Source of the DNA: Girardinichthys multiradiatus
Lineage: Eukaryota; Chordata; Actinopteri; Cyprinodontiformes; Goodeidae
Assembly (NCBI RefSeq): GCF_021462225.1
Contig: NC_061801.1
Span: forward strand, 7,498,125-7,562,124
Direction of reading: 5' to 3'
DNA: 64,000 bases
Every line of letters starts with the position of its first letter. The first letter of the stretch is position 1. The notes beneath the pieces are model-generated. The model was not told the origin of the DNA. It did no database searches and saw only the letters and a list, made by a program, of their open reading frames with translations. Below, one piece after another: positions 25,601 to 37,600 of the stretch. A program made the position numbers and the translations under genes.

Positions 25601-28600
25601 TAATTGTCCTTACCGCAATGAAATGCAGAAGAGGACAGCTTTTCTGTTCCACATAATAAGAAGAAGAGAAGTCATTTAAAACGTTTTGCTTCACCGAACC
25701 TCTTCAGGGAAGTGTTACATATGCACTAATACTGACCATTTGTAGTATGTCCTCTATCCTCAGCTGGGTGTCGTCTTGTTCATCCTGAGAAAGGGCACTG
25801 CAAAGCAAACTACAGTGTTACAGCTGCAGGTGGAGAGATCTTTTCTGTTTGGTGGTGATTTTGAAGATGCATTAGGACAGATTATAAATGCCTAAACATT
25901 TAACTGCAAAAAATAACACAATTGTATAAAAACAGCTTATAGAGATGTGCCAGGAAACAGTCTGGACCTTAAAATGTTGGTTGCTGCTTTTCTCTCTTGG
26001 GGCAGAAGATCTGGGTCTCGCAGCACTTCCTCCAGCAGACTGCTAACCCCTGTCTTCAGCTCACTGTTTATGTCAAAGTCCTGATAGAGAGATGGAGGGA
26101 ATTTTATACATAACTGTGCATCAGAAGGTTTGAGCTTAAGGAGGTTTATTGTCATTTACAATGAAGACTGAGTTGGTCCACTCCGCGCAACAAGAACAAT
26201 CCAAAGTAAGATCCATACTGAAAAAAGGAACCTGTTAAAACCATTAAAAATAATTCATTTGAACCCCATAAAATTACTATTGTAAGCCATATTTACTATG
26301 ATTTTCCCTTTAACACTTTCAGTTTTGCAGCCATGGTGTTCATTGTGAATCCAGCTAAGGTATAAAGAGAGCAAATCCTATTTCAGTTCTATGGTTTCAT
26401 GCATCAAGACATAAAAACGTATTTGGTCTTTACGAGGTTCTGAAGTATTTAAATCTAAGCCCAAGCTTTATCAAGGTGTGGCATATTTAATATTTTTGCA
26501 CAATGAGATGCTCAAAAACAAAACAAACAAAAAACAAAATGGCAAAAGTAAAACAAAAGCCTAATTAGGTAATTAATATTCCCATCACAATATTGTTCAT
26601 CTGCCTAGCATATCAATGATCCACAAAGATACTTGGCTTTAACGACATAGCATTCCAGCAATGCCCTTCCACTCACCTGATGCTGTGGCACACCCAGTTC
26701 AATCCGAAAAGACGCAAAGTGCTCTTCAAATGTGTCAACCACCTCTTAATAACTGTACTGAATCTCATGCTGTGCCATGCAGATGCTCTGTCTGTGCTCA
26801 TGAGGACTGACTCACCTGCAATTTATTTGTTGATAAACTGATATTTGACCACTTGGAGGCGCTCACGGACAGTGCATAGGACATTAAACTTTCAGCCAAG
26901 GATGACAACGGTATCATGGAAAATATTTAAGATGATGATATTATGTTTTTATTTTATTTCTTTTATTAAAATGTGATTGTGAAAGGTCAAAAACTACCTC
27001 ACACTCCTAAACCAGAGCTGTATTTCTCAACCGGCCCAAACAAGTTTACTTTTCCAGGCAACAACATCCAGTAGCAAAAATAGCACCTTATATAATCTTA
27101 AATAAAAATGATAGTTCTCTCGGGCTCCCTGGGGATGAGGCTGACCTTTCCGCATGCTTCCATGATGGGAAGGACATGTAGTGCAAAGAGCACCTCTGTC
27201 AGGGAGAGCAATAACTGGAGAAGAGATGCAGCGAAAGCAGAAACAGCAACCAGCTTTTTTATGTGTGCTCCACCAAAGGGGCCGTCTCTTCCAGCTGTGT
27301 GTGGAAAACACTGAGAAACATGAGTAATAATTGCATCTATGGTAACCTTATAAGCTCTACCATTATTTGCCAGATTAGCTCATGTTGGAATTAGGATTTT
27401 TGCAGCCTAAATAAAAGTATATTTATGTTTGCCATTTCAAACAGAAATAATTTTTGTGGGAAGATATAAATAGTAAAATGGACTACTTTCCAAGTTGATA
27501 TTATTTAATATGAATATGTGTGTGTCCGGGTAGAATCAGGGGAGTTTTCAGCAGAAAACACATGATGGATCTACAAAGAAAATTTTAGTTTCCCCGTTAT
27601 ATTGACTATTGGTTTAACAATGTTCTAAGATTTTGATTGATATAGAAGATGCTATAAATGATTGTGATTAAGTTTTAAGCCCTATCCATTCTAATGACAG
27701 CCAGTTATCAGCAGGGTCCACCATGACTCCTATTCAGGCTCTTTTTATCAGATTAGATGCCATGCAGTCTAATAAGGTTCCTATAGCTTTGAGTAGAGAA
27801 ACAGACCAACATCGTGACAAATACTCCATCATTAACAGAGATCATGTTTTTCTACATGTTCATCCTTTGTTTAATTGTAAACTCGCCTGTAGTGTTTGTG
27901 GCAGAAAAGATCAATCTTAGTTTTTTCTGACTAGAAGCTAAGTAAACAAGGAGCTAACTAAACAAGAAGAAGACGTGGGAATGGATTTATCAAGAAGTTC
28001 TGACCAACCAAATCAGGCCTGATCTTAATATAGTTTAACGTAGCCCATCAAATCCGCTCTGCTTTACATGTACTAATCGGTGCAGGTTAGGTTACCCATC
28101 ATGGGTCACTACGGTGACAGACTCAGAGAAGAAGTGGACTAACTCTGACACAATAAAAATAAAGGTTTTTTTGCTAAACCACTAATCCGTCCACTTTTTT
28201 CCTAGAAAGGATAAATGATAAAAGCCTGACTGCTTTGATTAAAAACAGGCATGAAACGTGATTCCTCCTGTACCGCGGTGCATCGCCCTGACTCACCTGA
28301 GAGTGTTTAGAGACCCAGTGTCGCAGCACATTGAGGACTCTGTTGGTAGCAGCTCTGCGGATGATGAATTCCTTGTCACACATTTTCTCAGAGTTACTAA
28401 AACCTAGAAGGGCAAAAACAATCCAGATTTGGTTAACAGACACTTTCTTTGTGAAAATGACTTCAATCCAGAAACACATATTATAAGAATCGATGGTATA
28501 TTTATTGTGATAAAATTACTTTAGTAAATCTTAGAGCTTTAAATCAGGAGAAAATGCTTATGAGGTCAGCAACACCTGTGTTATACATACAGCAGGGCCT

Positions 28601-31600
28601 TTTAGAAAGATGACAGGAAGTTTCCATCAGTGCCTTAATAAAATAAAGAATATATTTTTGCATAAATAAATGTATTTTGTCTTCATCTTGTGATCTTTCT
28701 TAGTCTGAAATCACATTTAAAATGAGTCACTCTCAAGGCATTGTTACATGTTTCTAGATTTCAGATTTTTATGAGTTATTACATGTAGTTGTTAAAATGC
28801 ATGATGTTTATTTGAAACTTGATCTTCTGTTTGTATTTATTTTACAGCTTTGTTGATGCTTTAAGTCACCAATTTTAAAAGAAAAAAAAGTCTAAAGGTA
28901 AAACAATGAAAGCTCATTAAATGATGGTCTTCACTCTTCCTCTTGAAGCAGAAATCCTTCCTGTTATCTTAACAATGCGTTATGCTGTCCTTGTAACGGC
29001 TCCACAACCCATAATTTAATTGGCAACACAACCAGAGCTCCCTCCCTCAGCTTTGTCCACTGTGACCTTCGTGACTTGACGTGCTCACCCTGCGAGCTGT
29101 TGTGCCCTGCGGCAGCTGTGGCGATGGCGAACGCTGATGCTGGTGACATGGTGCAGCGAGGGTTCTCGCTAGCTGTGACTGCAAGCAACCAGAAACATAA
29201 AAACTATAATGTGAAGTCTGCTACAATGACTCTTAAAAGTGTAAACACTACTCTTTAAATTACAGGTTCTAATAATGAATCATTTTAAAACTGTTCAACC
29301 TTTATTGTCACATTTATTCTGAACAATTCAAGTAAAAACAAAAAAATAATACTGGAAAAATAGCCCTCAATATATTTGTTTTAGAGAATCCAATGAACCT
29401 GAAACGAAGTTCAGCTGTCCTAGTTGTCCTTTAGTTTGCAGAGGAGAATCTGATGAAACCAGATTACTATACTGATGGGTATGCCTGGCACAAAGACAAC
29501 ACCATCTTTAGATGTTTTAGTCAAGTTGGATGAAGTCGTTGATCATCATCAAACATCAATGAGGGGGATATTATTTTATAGGATCACAGGGAGTCCGAGC
29601 ATACATCCAAATAAAAAAAGGAGCTTTAGCAAAGTAGTGTAGGCAAATGTTACCAAACTCAGATTTGTGTTGCTGTTAGCCTCCTGCCAAAGAACGCTGA
29701 TGTAGAATCAAAAGGGTTTTTGACAAACCATGCAGCAAATTGTGAGCACACTTATGCAACGAGTTTTTTTTTCCTTTTAGCAGATTTTGTTGTTTTTCAT
29801 TTGGATTGTACAGAATAAATGTAGTAGTATGTAGTTTAAAAATGATCTATCACAGTCTAATTTTTTGAAGTCTAAAAGTGGTACCTCCAGATTGTCTGTA
29901 TCGGAGATGCCTCGGTGTAGACGGGGAGCGGCAGGGAGATAAGTCCCCCGGCTCAATGCTGGATGGGGATTCAGGGATAAACTTGTCCAGTGACACTGAT
30001 TCCAGGACAGCTGTGTGGGAGAAAAGGTCAAACATTCAGTATGAATCCAGGTGATTTCCACATTACAGATAGAAAACAAAATAAGGCAACATTTTTGTTT
30101 TTTGTTGCCTTATTAGTTTAGATATTTTCAGTCTTAAAACAAAATAATCTCTAAAAATGGTGAAAAAGGTTGGAGAAAGAATAACAAAAATCCTGCTCAA
30201 ACACAGCAAGAGCAAAGATGAGGACCTCGGTGTCATAAAGTGGGTTTTTGATGGACCAAAATGCAGGGAAGGCTCCTGAAGCTCGAGGTTTTCAGGTAAG
30301 ATGAGTCTTTATTATCCATGGCAGGACACAGACAGGGTGGCAAACACATGAGATCGCACATACACATAACATAAAGAACCAGCAAGGAACAACGGAAACA
30401 AACTGGCTTAAATACAAAACTCAACAGCAGGGGAACCAATGACAAACGTGAAAAGACAATCAGGGGAAAACACAGAACAGGTGTGGGCTTGGGGTTCAGG
30501 GAGACAGAAAACAAAGGACCAGACCAGGTAATATTACAAAAACACAAACTCAAGAACTCAAAACACAAGCTGGTATGACACTTGGCTAAATTCAGAATAT
30601 TTGAGACTGTTTGAAACATATTTGTGAAACACATATGAATTAGAAAACACATCTCAACCAGGTCAGCACAAGCTTTCAGATGTGAATTTAACATGCTGCA
30701 TCTAAACTTGTGACAAACGCTTCTATAGAAAGGAACAAGATGTTCATTCTGGATGTAGTCTAGGGTCTATAAAAAGGCAAGATTGATTAAACACAGGGGG
30801 CATTATTTTCATCTACAATAACCCTGAGCAACTGTGGATTCATCTTCAGTTTTGTTTTGAAAAAGGAAAAGTAATTCTGTGTCCTGATTTTGGCTTTTTA
30901 CACACTGATTGTTGCCTCCTATTGATTATGACGCCATCATCATTAGACCTAGTATACTTTTTAAAAACTTACATCCATCATGAATCAATTTCTCTTCAAG
31001 AATTGTCTTTCAAACACTGTTGCCTTGCAGCAAGAAGGTCCTGGGTTCGATTCCCAGCCGGGGATCTTTCTGCATGGAGTTTGCATGTTCTCCTCGTGCA
31101 TGCGTGGGTTTTCACCGGGTACTCCGGCTTCTTCCCACAGTCCAAAGATATGCCTTAAATCGCGCTTATGTGTGTGAATGAGTGTGTGCATGGTTGTTCA
31201 TGTGTTGCCCTGTGATGGACTGGGGACCTGTCCAGGGTGTACCCCACCTCCTGCCCATAGACTGCTGGAGATAGGCAACAGCGACCCACTATGGAATAAG
31301 CGGTAGAAAATGAATTGTCTTTCATCTAAGCTTATTTTGTCCCTTAATAAACAGCATACTGTGTTGTTCAGGTTAGCTGAATATCCAAGTTTGTTTACTT
31401 GAACAGCATGTCTAAAAACTCTTTATTCATTTTGTGGTATTTTTACGGACACAGCTGAACAGTTACTAATCTGTTTAATTGACTGTGTTTATGCCATTCA
31501 CATAATCTGTGCTGAGGTTGAAAATTTGATGGAAGGGGATTTATTCTCTCAAAACCTAATAAAACAATGTAGGAGTAGCAACTTTTGGAAAAGAAATGTT

Positions 31601-34600
31601 TCTGCTTATATTTACATAAACAAAGTCATGCAGAAAATTATTTATTCCCATTTTCTATAATTAATGGAAAAATATTTGCTGGTATTACAGCAATCAAACC
31701 TTTCTTATAATTGATGACCAGCACTACATGGAGAAGACTGCTGTCCTTACAGTTGTCCCTTCAATGACACTGTCCACATGGAGAGTAAGCCAGAAAAAGT
31801 CTTTGCTAAAGAAGGTGGTTGCTCACAAAGTGCTGTATTCACATGAATGGAAAGTTGAGTGCAAGGAAAAATTGTTTAAAAAAAAGGTGCACAACTAACA
31901 AAAGGAAAATGAGAGACACCAGAGCTAACAATCCAGATGAGGGCTGCTATTAAAGCAAATCAGGTTGCCTTAACACCTGCAATGTAGAGATCCAACAGAA
32001 TTTTTTTAACAAATATATACATCCTATATTTCAACGGCATAGGCTGGGTAGTGGTAACAAAAACTCTGGATCAGGAGGTCCCTAAGCTTTTGCAGGATAT
32101 CAGAAAGTCCAATAATGCATTTTACTCATATATTTTACAACACAGATCTTATAAAAACACTAAAGATTTTGTAGCAACTAACATAATCAGAGTTTCTTGT
32201 CTTTGTGAGTTTATAAGAATAACTGTTTAAACAAAGTTCATGAACCTTTGGGTGATTGGCTATTTGAGATACAGCTGCAGAGCTTCTCATTTCATGTCAT
32301 TATTTCCTTTCTTATCTCTATCTATTCCCTGTCTTTTCATGTTCTTTCTCTTCCCTCTTTTTTGAGTCTGTTTTTATAGTGATCCTCCTTTGAACTGCAG
32401 CCAGATGTTAATCTAAAAGCCTGATTATTCCTCTGCAGAGAAATGCTGTCCCATTTATGTCTTTCACTTTGCTTGATTTGCTAGAACACAATTAAAGACA
32501 TGTCAGAGTCTGGTTTAATATTAGCTGCAAATGAATTATGCACATAGTTCCTTCACATTGTTTAGGTCAAGATTCCTTTCTATTCCTGACTCAAATGTAC
32601 ATAGCTTCCAGTCTCATGACAACTCATGATGATATTTTCACAGGAAGAAAGTTAGGCGGCGGGCTGGGGTGGGTTTGCTTGTCGCCCCCCAGCTCAGCCG
32701 TCTCGTGTTGGGGTTTACCCCAGTGGATGAGAGGGTCGCATCCCTGCGCCTTCGGGCTGGGGAGAGGTCTCTGACTATCATTTCAGCCTACGGGCCGAGT
32801 GGTAGTGCAGAGTACCCGGCCTTCTTGGCGTCCCTGTCGGGGTTGCTGGATAGTGCCCCTCCTGGGGACTCCATTATTCTGCTGGGGGACTTCAACGCCC
32901 ACGTGGGGAACGACAGTGACATCGGGAGGAATGGCCTCCCCGATCTGAATCCGAGCGGTGTTTTGTTATTGGACTTCTGTGCTAGTCACGGATTGTCCAT
33001 AATGAACACCATGTTCAAACATAAGGGTGTCCATCAGTGCATTTGGCACCAGGACACCCTAGGCAGGAGGTCGATGATCGACTTTGTTGTCGTATCATCA
33101 GACCTTCGGCCGCATGTTTTGGACACTCGGGTGAAGAGAGGGGCTGAGCTGTCCACTGATCACCACCTGGTGGTGAGTTGGATCCGCTGGGGGAGGAGAA
33201 AGCCGGACAGACTTGGCAGGCCCAAGCGCATAGTGAGGGTCTACTGGGAACGTCTGGCGGACCCCTTGGTCAGGGATGTATTCAACTCTCACCTCCGGGA
33301 GAGCTTCGACAGATTCCGAGGGATGTTGGAGACATAGAGTCCGAGTGGACCATGTTCTCTGCATCTATTGTCGATGCTGCTGCCCGTAGCTGCGGCTGTA
33401 AGGTCTGCGCTGCCTGTCGCGGCGGCAATCCCCGAACCCGGTGGTGGACACCGGCAGTAAGGGACGCTGTCAAGCTGAAGAAGGAGTCCTATCGGCTGTG
33501 GTTGGCTTGTGGGACTCCTGAGGCGGCTGACGGGTACCGTGGGGCCAAGCGTGCCACGGCCCGGGTGGTGGCAGAGGCATAAACCCGGACCTGGTAAGAG
33601 TTCGGTGAGGCCATGGAGAAGGACTACCGGTTGGCCCCGAAGCGATTCTGGCAAACCGTCCGGCACCTCAGGAGGGGGAAGCAGTGCTTCGCCAACACTG
33701 TTTACAGTGGGGTGGGGAGCTGCTGACCTCGACTGAGGACATTATCGGCCGGTGAAAGGAATACTTCGAGGATCTCCTCAACCCTGCCATCACGCATTCC
33801 CTGGTGGAAACAGAGGCTAGGGACTCGGGGTTGGACTCTTTCATCACCCGGGCTGAAGTCACCGAGGTGGATAAAAAATTCCGCGGTGGCGGAGCTTCGG
33901 GGTTGGATGAGATCCGCCCTGAGTACCTCAAGTCTTTGGATGTTGTGGGGCTGTCATGGTTGACACGCCTCTTCAACATTGATATGGCGGACGGGGACAG
34001 TGCCTTTGGATTGGCAGACTGGGGTGGTGGTCCCTCTACATAAGAAGGGTGACCGGAGGGTGTGTTCCAACTACAGGGGGATCACACTCCTCAGCCTCCC
34101 TGGTAAGGCCTATGCCAGGGTATTGGAGAGGAGAGTCCGGCCAATAGTCGAACCCCGGCTTCAGGAGGAGCAGTGTGGTTTTTGTCCCGGCCGTGGAACA
34201 CTGGACCAGCTCTATACCCTCTACAGGGTGCTCGAGGGTTCATGGGAGTTTGCCCAACTGGTCCACATGTGTTTTGTGGACCTGGAGAAAGCATTCGGCT
34301 GTGTCCCTCGTGATGCCCTGTGGGGGGTGCTCCACGAGTATGGAATCGGGGGCCCTTTATTAGGGGCCATCTGATCTCTGTACAAGCGGAGCAGGAGTTT
34401 GCCGGCACTAAGTCGGACCTGTTCCCGGTGCATGTTGGACTCCGGCAGGGCTGCCCTTTGTCACCGGTCCTGTTCATAACTTTTATGGACAGGATTTCTA
34501 GGCGCAGCCAAGGGCCGGAGGGGGTCTGGTTTGGGGACCAGAGGATTTCGTCTTTTCTATTTGCAGATGACGTGGTCCTGCTGGCCCCATCTAGCCAAGA

Positions 34601-37600
34601 CCTACAGCATGAGCTGGGGTGGTTCGCAGCCGAGTGTGAAGCGGCTGGGATGAAGATCAGCTCCTCCAAGTCCGAGGCCATGGTACTCGACCGGAAAAGG
34701 GTGGCTTGTCCTCTTCAGATTGGAGAGGAGTTCCTGCCTCAAGTGGATGAGTTTAAGTATCTCGGTGTCTTGTTCACGAGTGAGGGAAGAACGGAGCGGG
34801 AGATCGACAGACGGATCGGTGCGGCTGCCACAGTAATGGGGGCGCTGTGCCGGTCCGTTGTGGTGAAGAAAGAGCTGAGCCGAAAAGCGAAGCTCTCGAT
34901 TTACTGGTCGGTCTACGTTCCTACCCTCACCTATGGCCATGAACTTTGGGTCATGACCGAAAGAACGAGATCCCGGATACAAGCGGAGGAAATGAGCTTC
35001 CTCCGTAGGGTGCCCGGGCACTCCCTTAGAGATAGAGTGAGGAGCTCGGCCATCCGGGAGGGGCTCGGAGTAGAGCCGCTACTCCTCCACATCGAGAGGA
35101 GCCAGTTGAGGTTGCTCGGGCATCTATACCGGATGCCTCCTGGACGCCTTCCTCGGGAGGTGTTCCAGGCACGTCCCACCGGGAGGAGGCCCAGGGGACA
35201 GCCCAGGACACGCTGGAGGGACTATGTTTCTCGGCTGGCCTGGGAACGCCTTGGGCTCCCCCTGGAGGAACTGGAGGAGGTGTCTGGAGAGAGGGACGTC
35301 TGGGCGTCTCTGCTGAGTCTGCTGCCCCCGCGACCCGGTCCCGGATAAAGCGGAAGACGACGAGTATGAGTACGAGGAAGGAAGGAAGGAATGAAGGAAG
35401 GAAGGAATTAAAGATGCAAGGAGAAGAAGAAAAGGAATCAAGAAAGAAATGAATGAAAGGATCAAATGGACATATATGTTAAACCATGGGATTGGGGTTA
35501 AAGTCTGGAAATATATACACCTTTCCCTTTTTTATTTTCACACTTTTTTCCACAGACCTGGAAAAAATTAAAGCTATAATTCAGACTTTTCCATACATTC
35601 TCATACTGCTTAGGAACCCTGTCTGACAGCATCTTAAGCAGAATTTAAAGTACAAGTCACAAATACCAGACTTAAAAAAAAAAATTGTATTTAAAGCGTA
35701 ATTTCCTTACAGTGACACACTTTGAAGTGTGGGAGGTGTATGGCTATTAACTAATGCTCATTTGGGACTGGCTGAGTGCGAATCATTCTCTGATTTGTAG
35801 TTTCTTACCCCTGCGGATGCTACGCCTCAGCTTCCCACAGAAAGCATCAAGGCGAGGCAGTTCTCCGCTGACGTCCTCCCCCGCAGCTGGACTCAGCTCC
35901 GGGGAACTGGGACCCCGGCTGAGGTCCAGCGGGGCTTTGGTGGAGAAGGGAGGTGGCGAGGACACCCCAGAGGCCTGTGGGAGGCTGGGAGAGCACGTGG
36001 CAGTGGGCGGAGGAGAGGAGAAGCCAAAAGGCAACCTGGAAGAGCCGGCAGGAGGGGAGGAGATGGAGGGACTGTGGCTGGAAGTGGGAGAGTTGGCTGC
36101 AGACGAGGAGGGCGTCGTGGACAGGTCCAAGGCCCCAACTTTCACACTAATGGGGGAGCTGAGGGAGAGCTTGCGGCAGTGCACTGGGGAGGAGGTGCGG
36201 GAGGGGATGGAGATAGGAGGAGGGGAGGAGAACTTGCGGCAGAGTCTGGGGGATTTGTTGTTTAAGGGGTCTGTTGCCCAGGCGCCCTGATTGGTGGCGA
36301 AGAACAGCTCCAGAGACCTGAAAGAAATCAGTAAAGTTAGTCTACAGCTCTGTTGAGGAGTATCACAAATCATTCCGCAGTCCTACTGATGGTATTTACT
36401 TGGACTGGTCCAAAGCCAGCTGTGTGATCTTGAGACTGTAGTCAGGACAGAGAGACATGATGGACAGACGATCATATGAGTGCTGTTCGATCCTGAGGCA
36501 GCGACAGGAATGTAAGGATGATGAAAGGGGAGGTGAACAGCAAGACAAGATGGAGTGAATGAGAGGATTTTAGGTGTGAAGAGGGTAGAAACACAATGAG
36601 GATGTATGAATGAGATGAAGTTTGCGATCAGGATAAGGAACATCTTCAGTCTTTTATCGCACAGTGAGATGTACCTCACAGGAATGGACGTGAATGGCTT
36701 CTTGTAGATGTCGGCCAGCTTGTCGATGACTATGGCAGCTGAGGTGAAGATCCTGTATGTGTGGAGGAAAGTGTTGAGGAAGTCAATGGAGAGAAAGCGC
36801 AGGTCTGTCAGGCGCTCCAGCAGCCTCTCCACGCTGGCATATCGGATCTGAGGGACTTTGCAGGAGTTGAGTGTCTTGCTGAAGCAAATGTCAACGTCGT
36901 CCTTATGCAGTCTGGCATCAGCCCTTAAGAGAAAAACACACGGTTGGTATAGCAAATAAAATCCTATTAATACGCTGAGGTTTCATATTGTAATGTTAGT
37001 AAATGTGAAAACGTTTGAGGGATGTGAATACAGCAAGGCAATATATGCCACTGTGTGAATCCATTTCATCCAGCTTTCCTCAAGCTATGCAACTAAAACA
37101 TAAAACTTAAAACTTCTAATTATTTTCATTGACTGAATGTATCCACTATGACGTGTGTTTCTGTGAGCTCTGTAAAACTGTTTTAGCAATTTAATACTTA
37201 ACCATTGTCCACAGTTAGAATGAGGTCATTTTCTTACTTGATCATGTGTGGCACAGAAACCTTGGAGTTCTCCTCAAACACACTGGTCATCAGGCCATTA
37301 CAGCGGATGTTGTCAATGCACTAAAGTGGAAAGAAAACACAGCAAAGACAAGGATGAGAACTCCTTACAGGAGATCAGCTAAAGTCTGTCATGGTAGCTC
37401 TGAGTCCCTCTGTACCTGACTGATGTCGCTGGTCCAGGCAGCCTTCTCCTGGCGAGAAGGAGCCAGGAGAACAACGGAGAAGCTCTGACCATCAGGGGGC
37501 TCCACCACAATTTTAAACTCCAGATGACTAAACCCTGGACCTGCAGCATTGTCTAAAAATACAAGAGGAAACCACAAAACATTTTTATTCTGCTCAACAT

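Noticed and set aside
31040..31060. B-box-like sequence suggesting a tRNA gene
   Set aside because: It is the head of a SINE with target-site duplications; no cloverleaf can be drawn, and the same head recurs at 57545.
35754..36290. 178-codon open frame on the plus strand
   Set aside because: It is the antisense of rasgrf2 exon 15, whose GC-rich Ser/Pro codons leave the opposite strand open. The minus frame matches a known protein and has splice sites.
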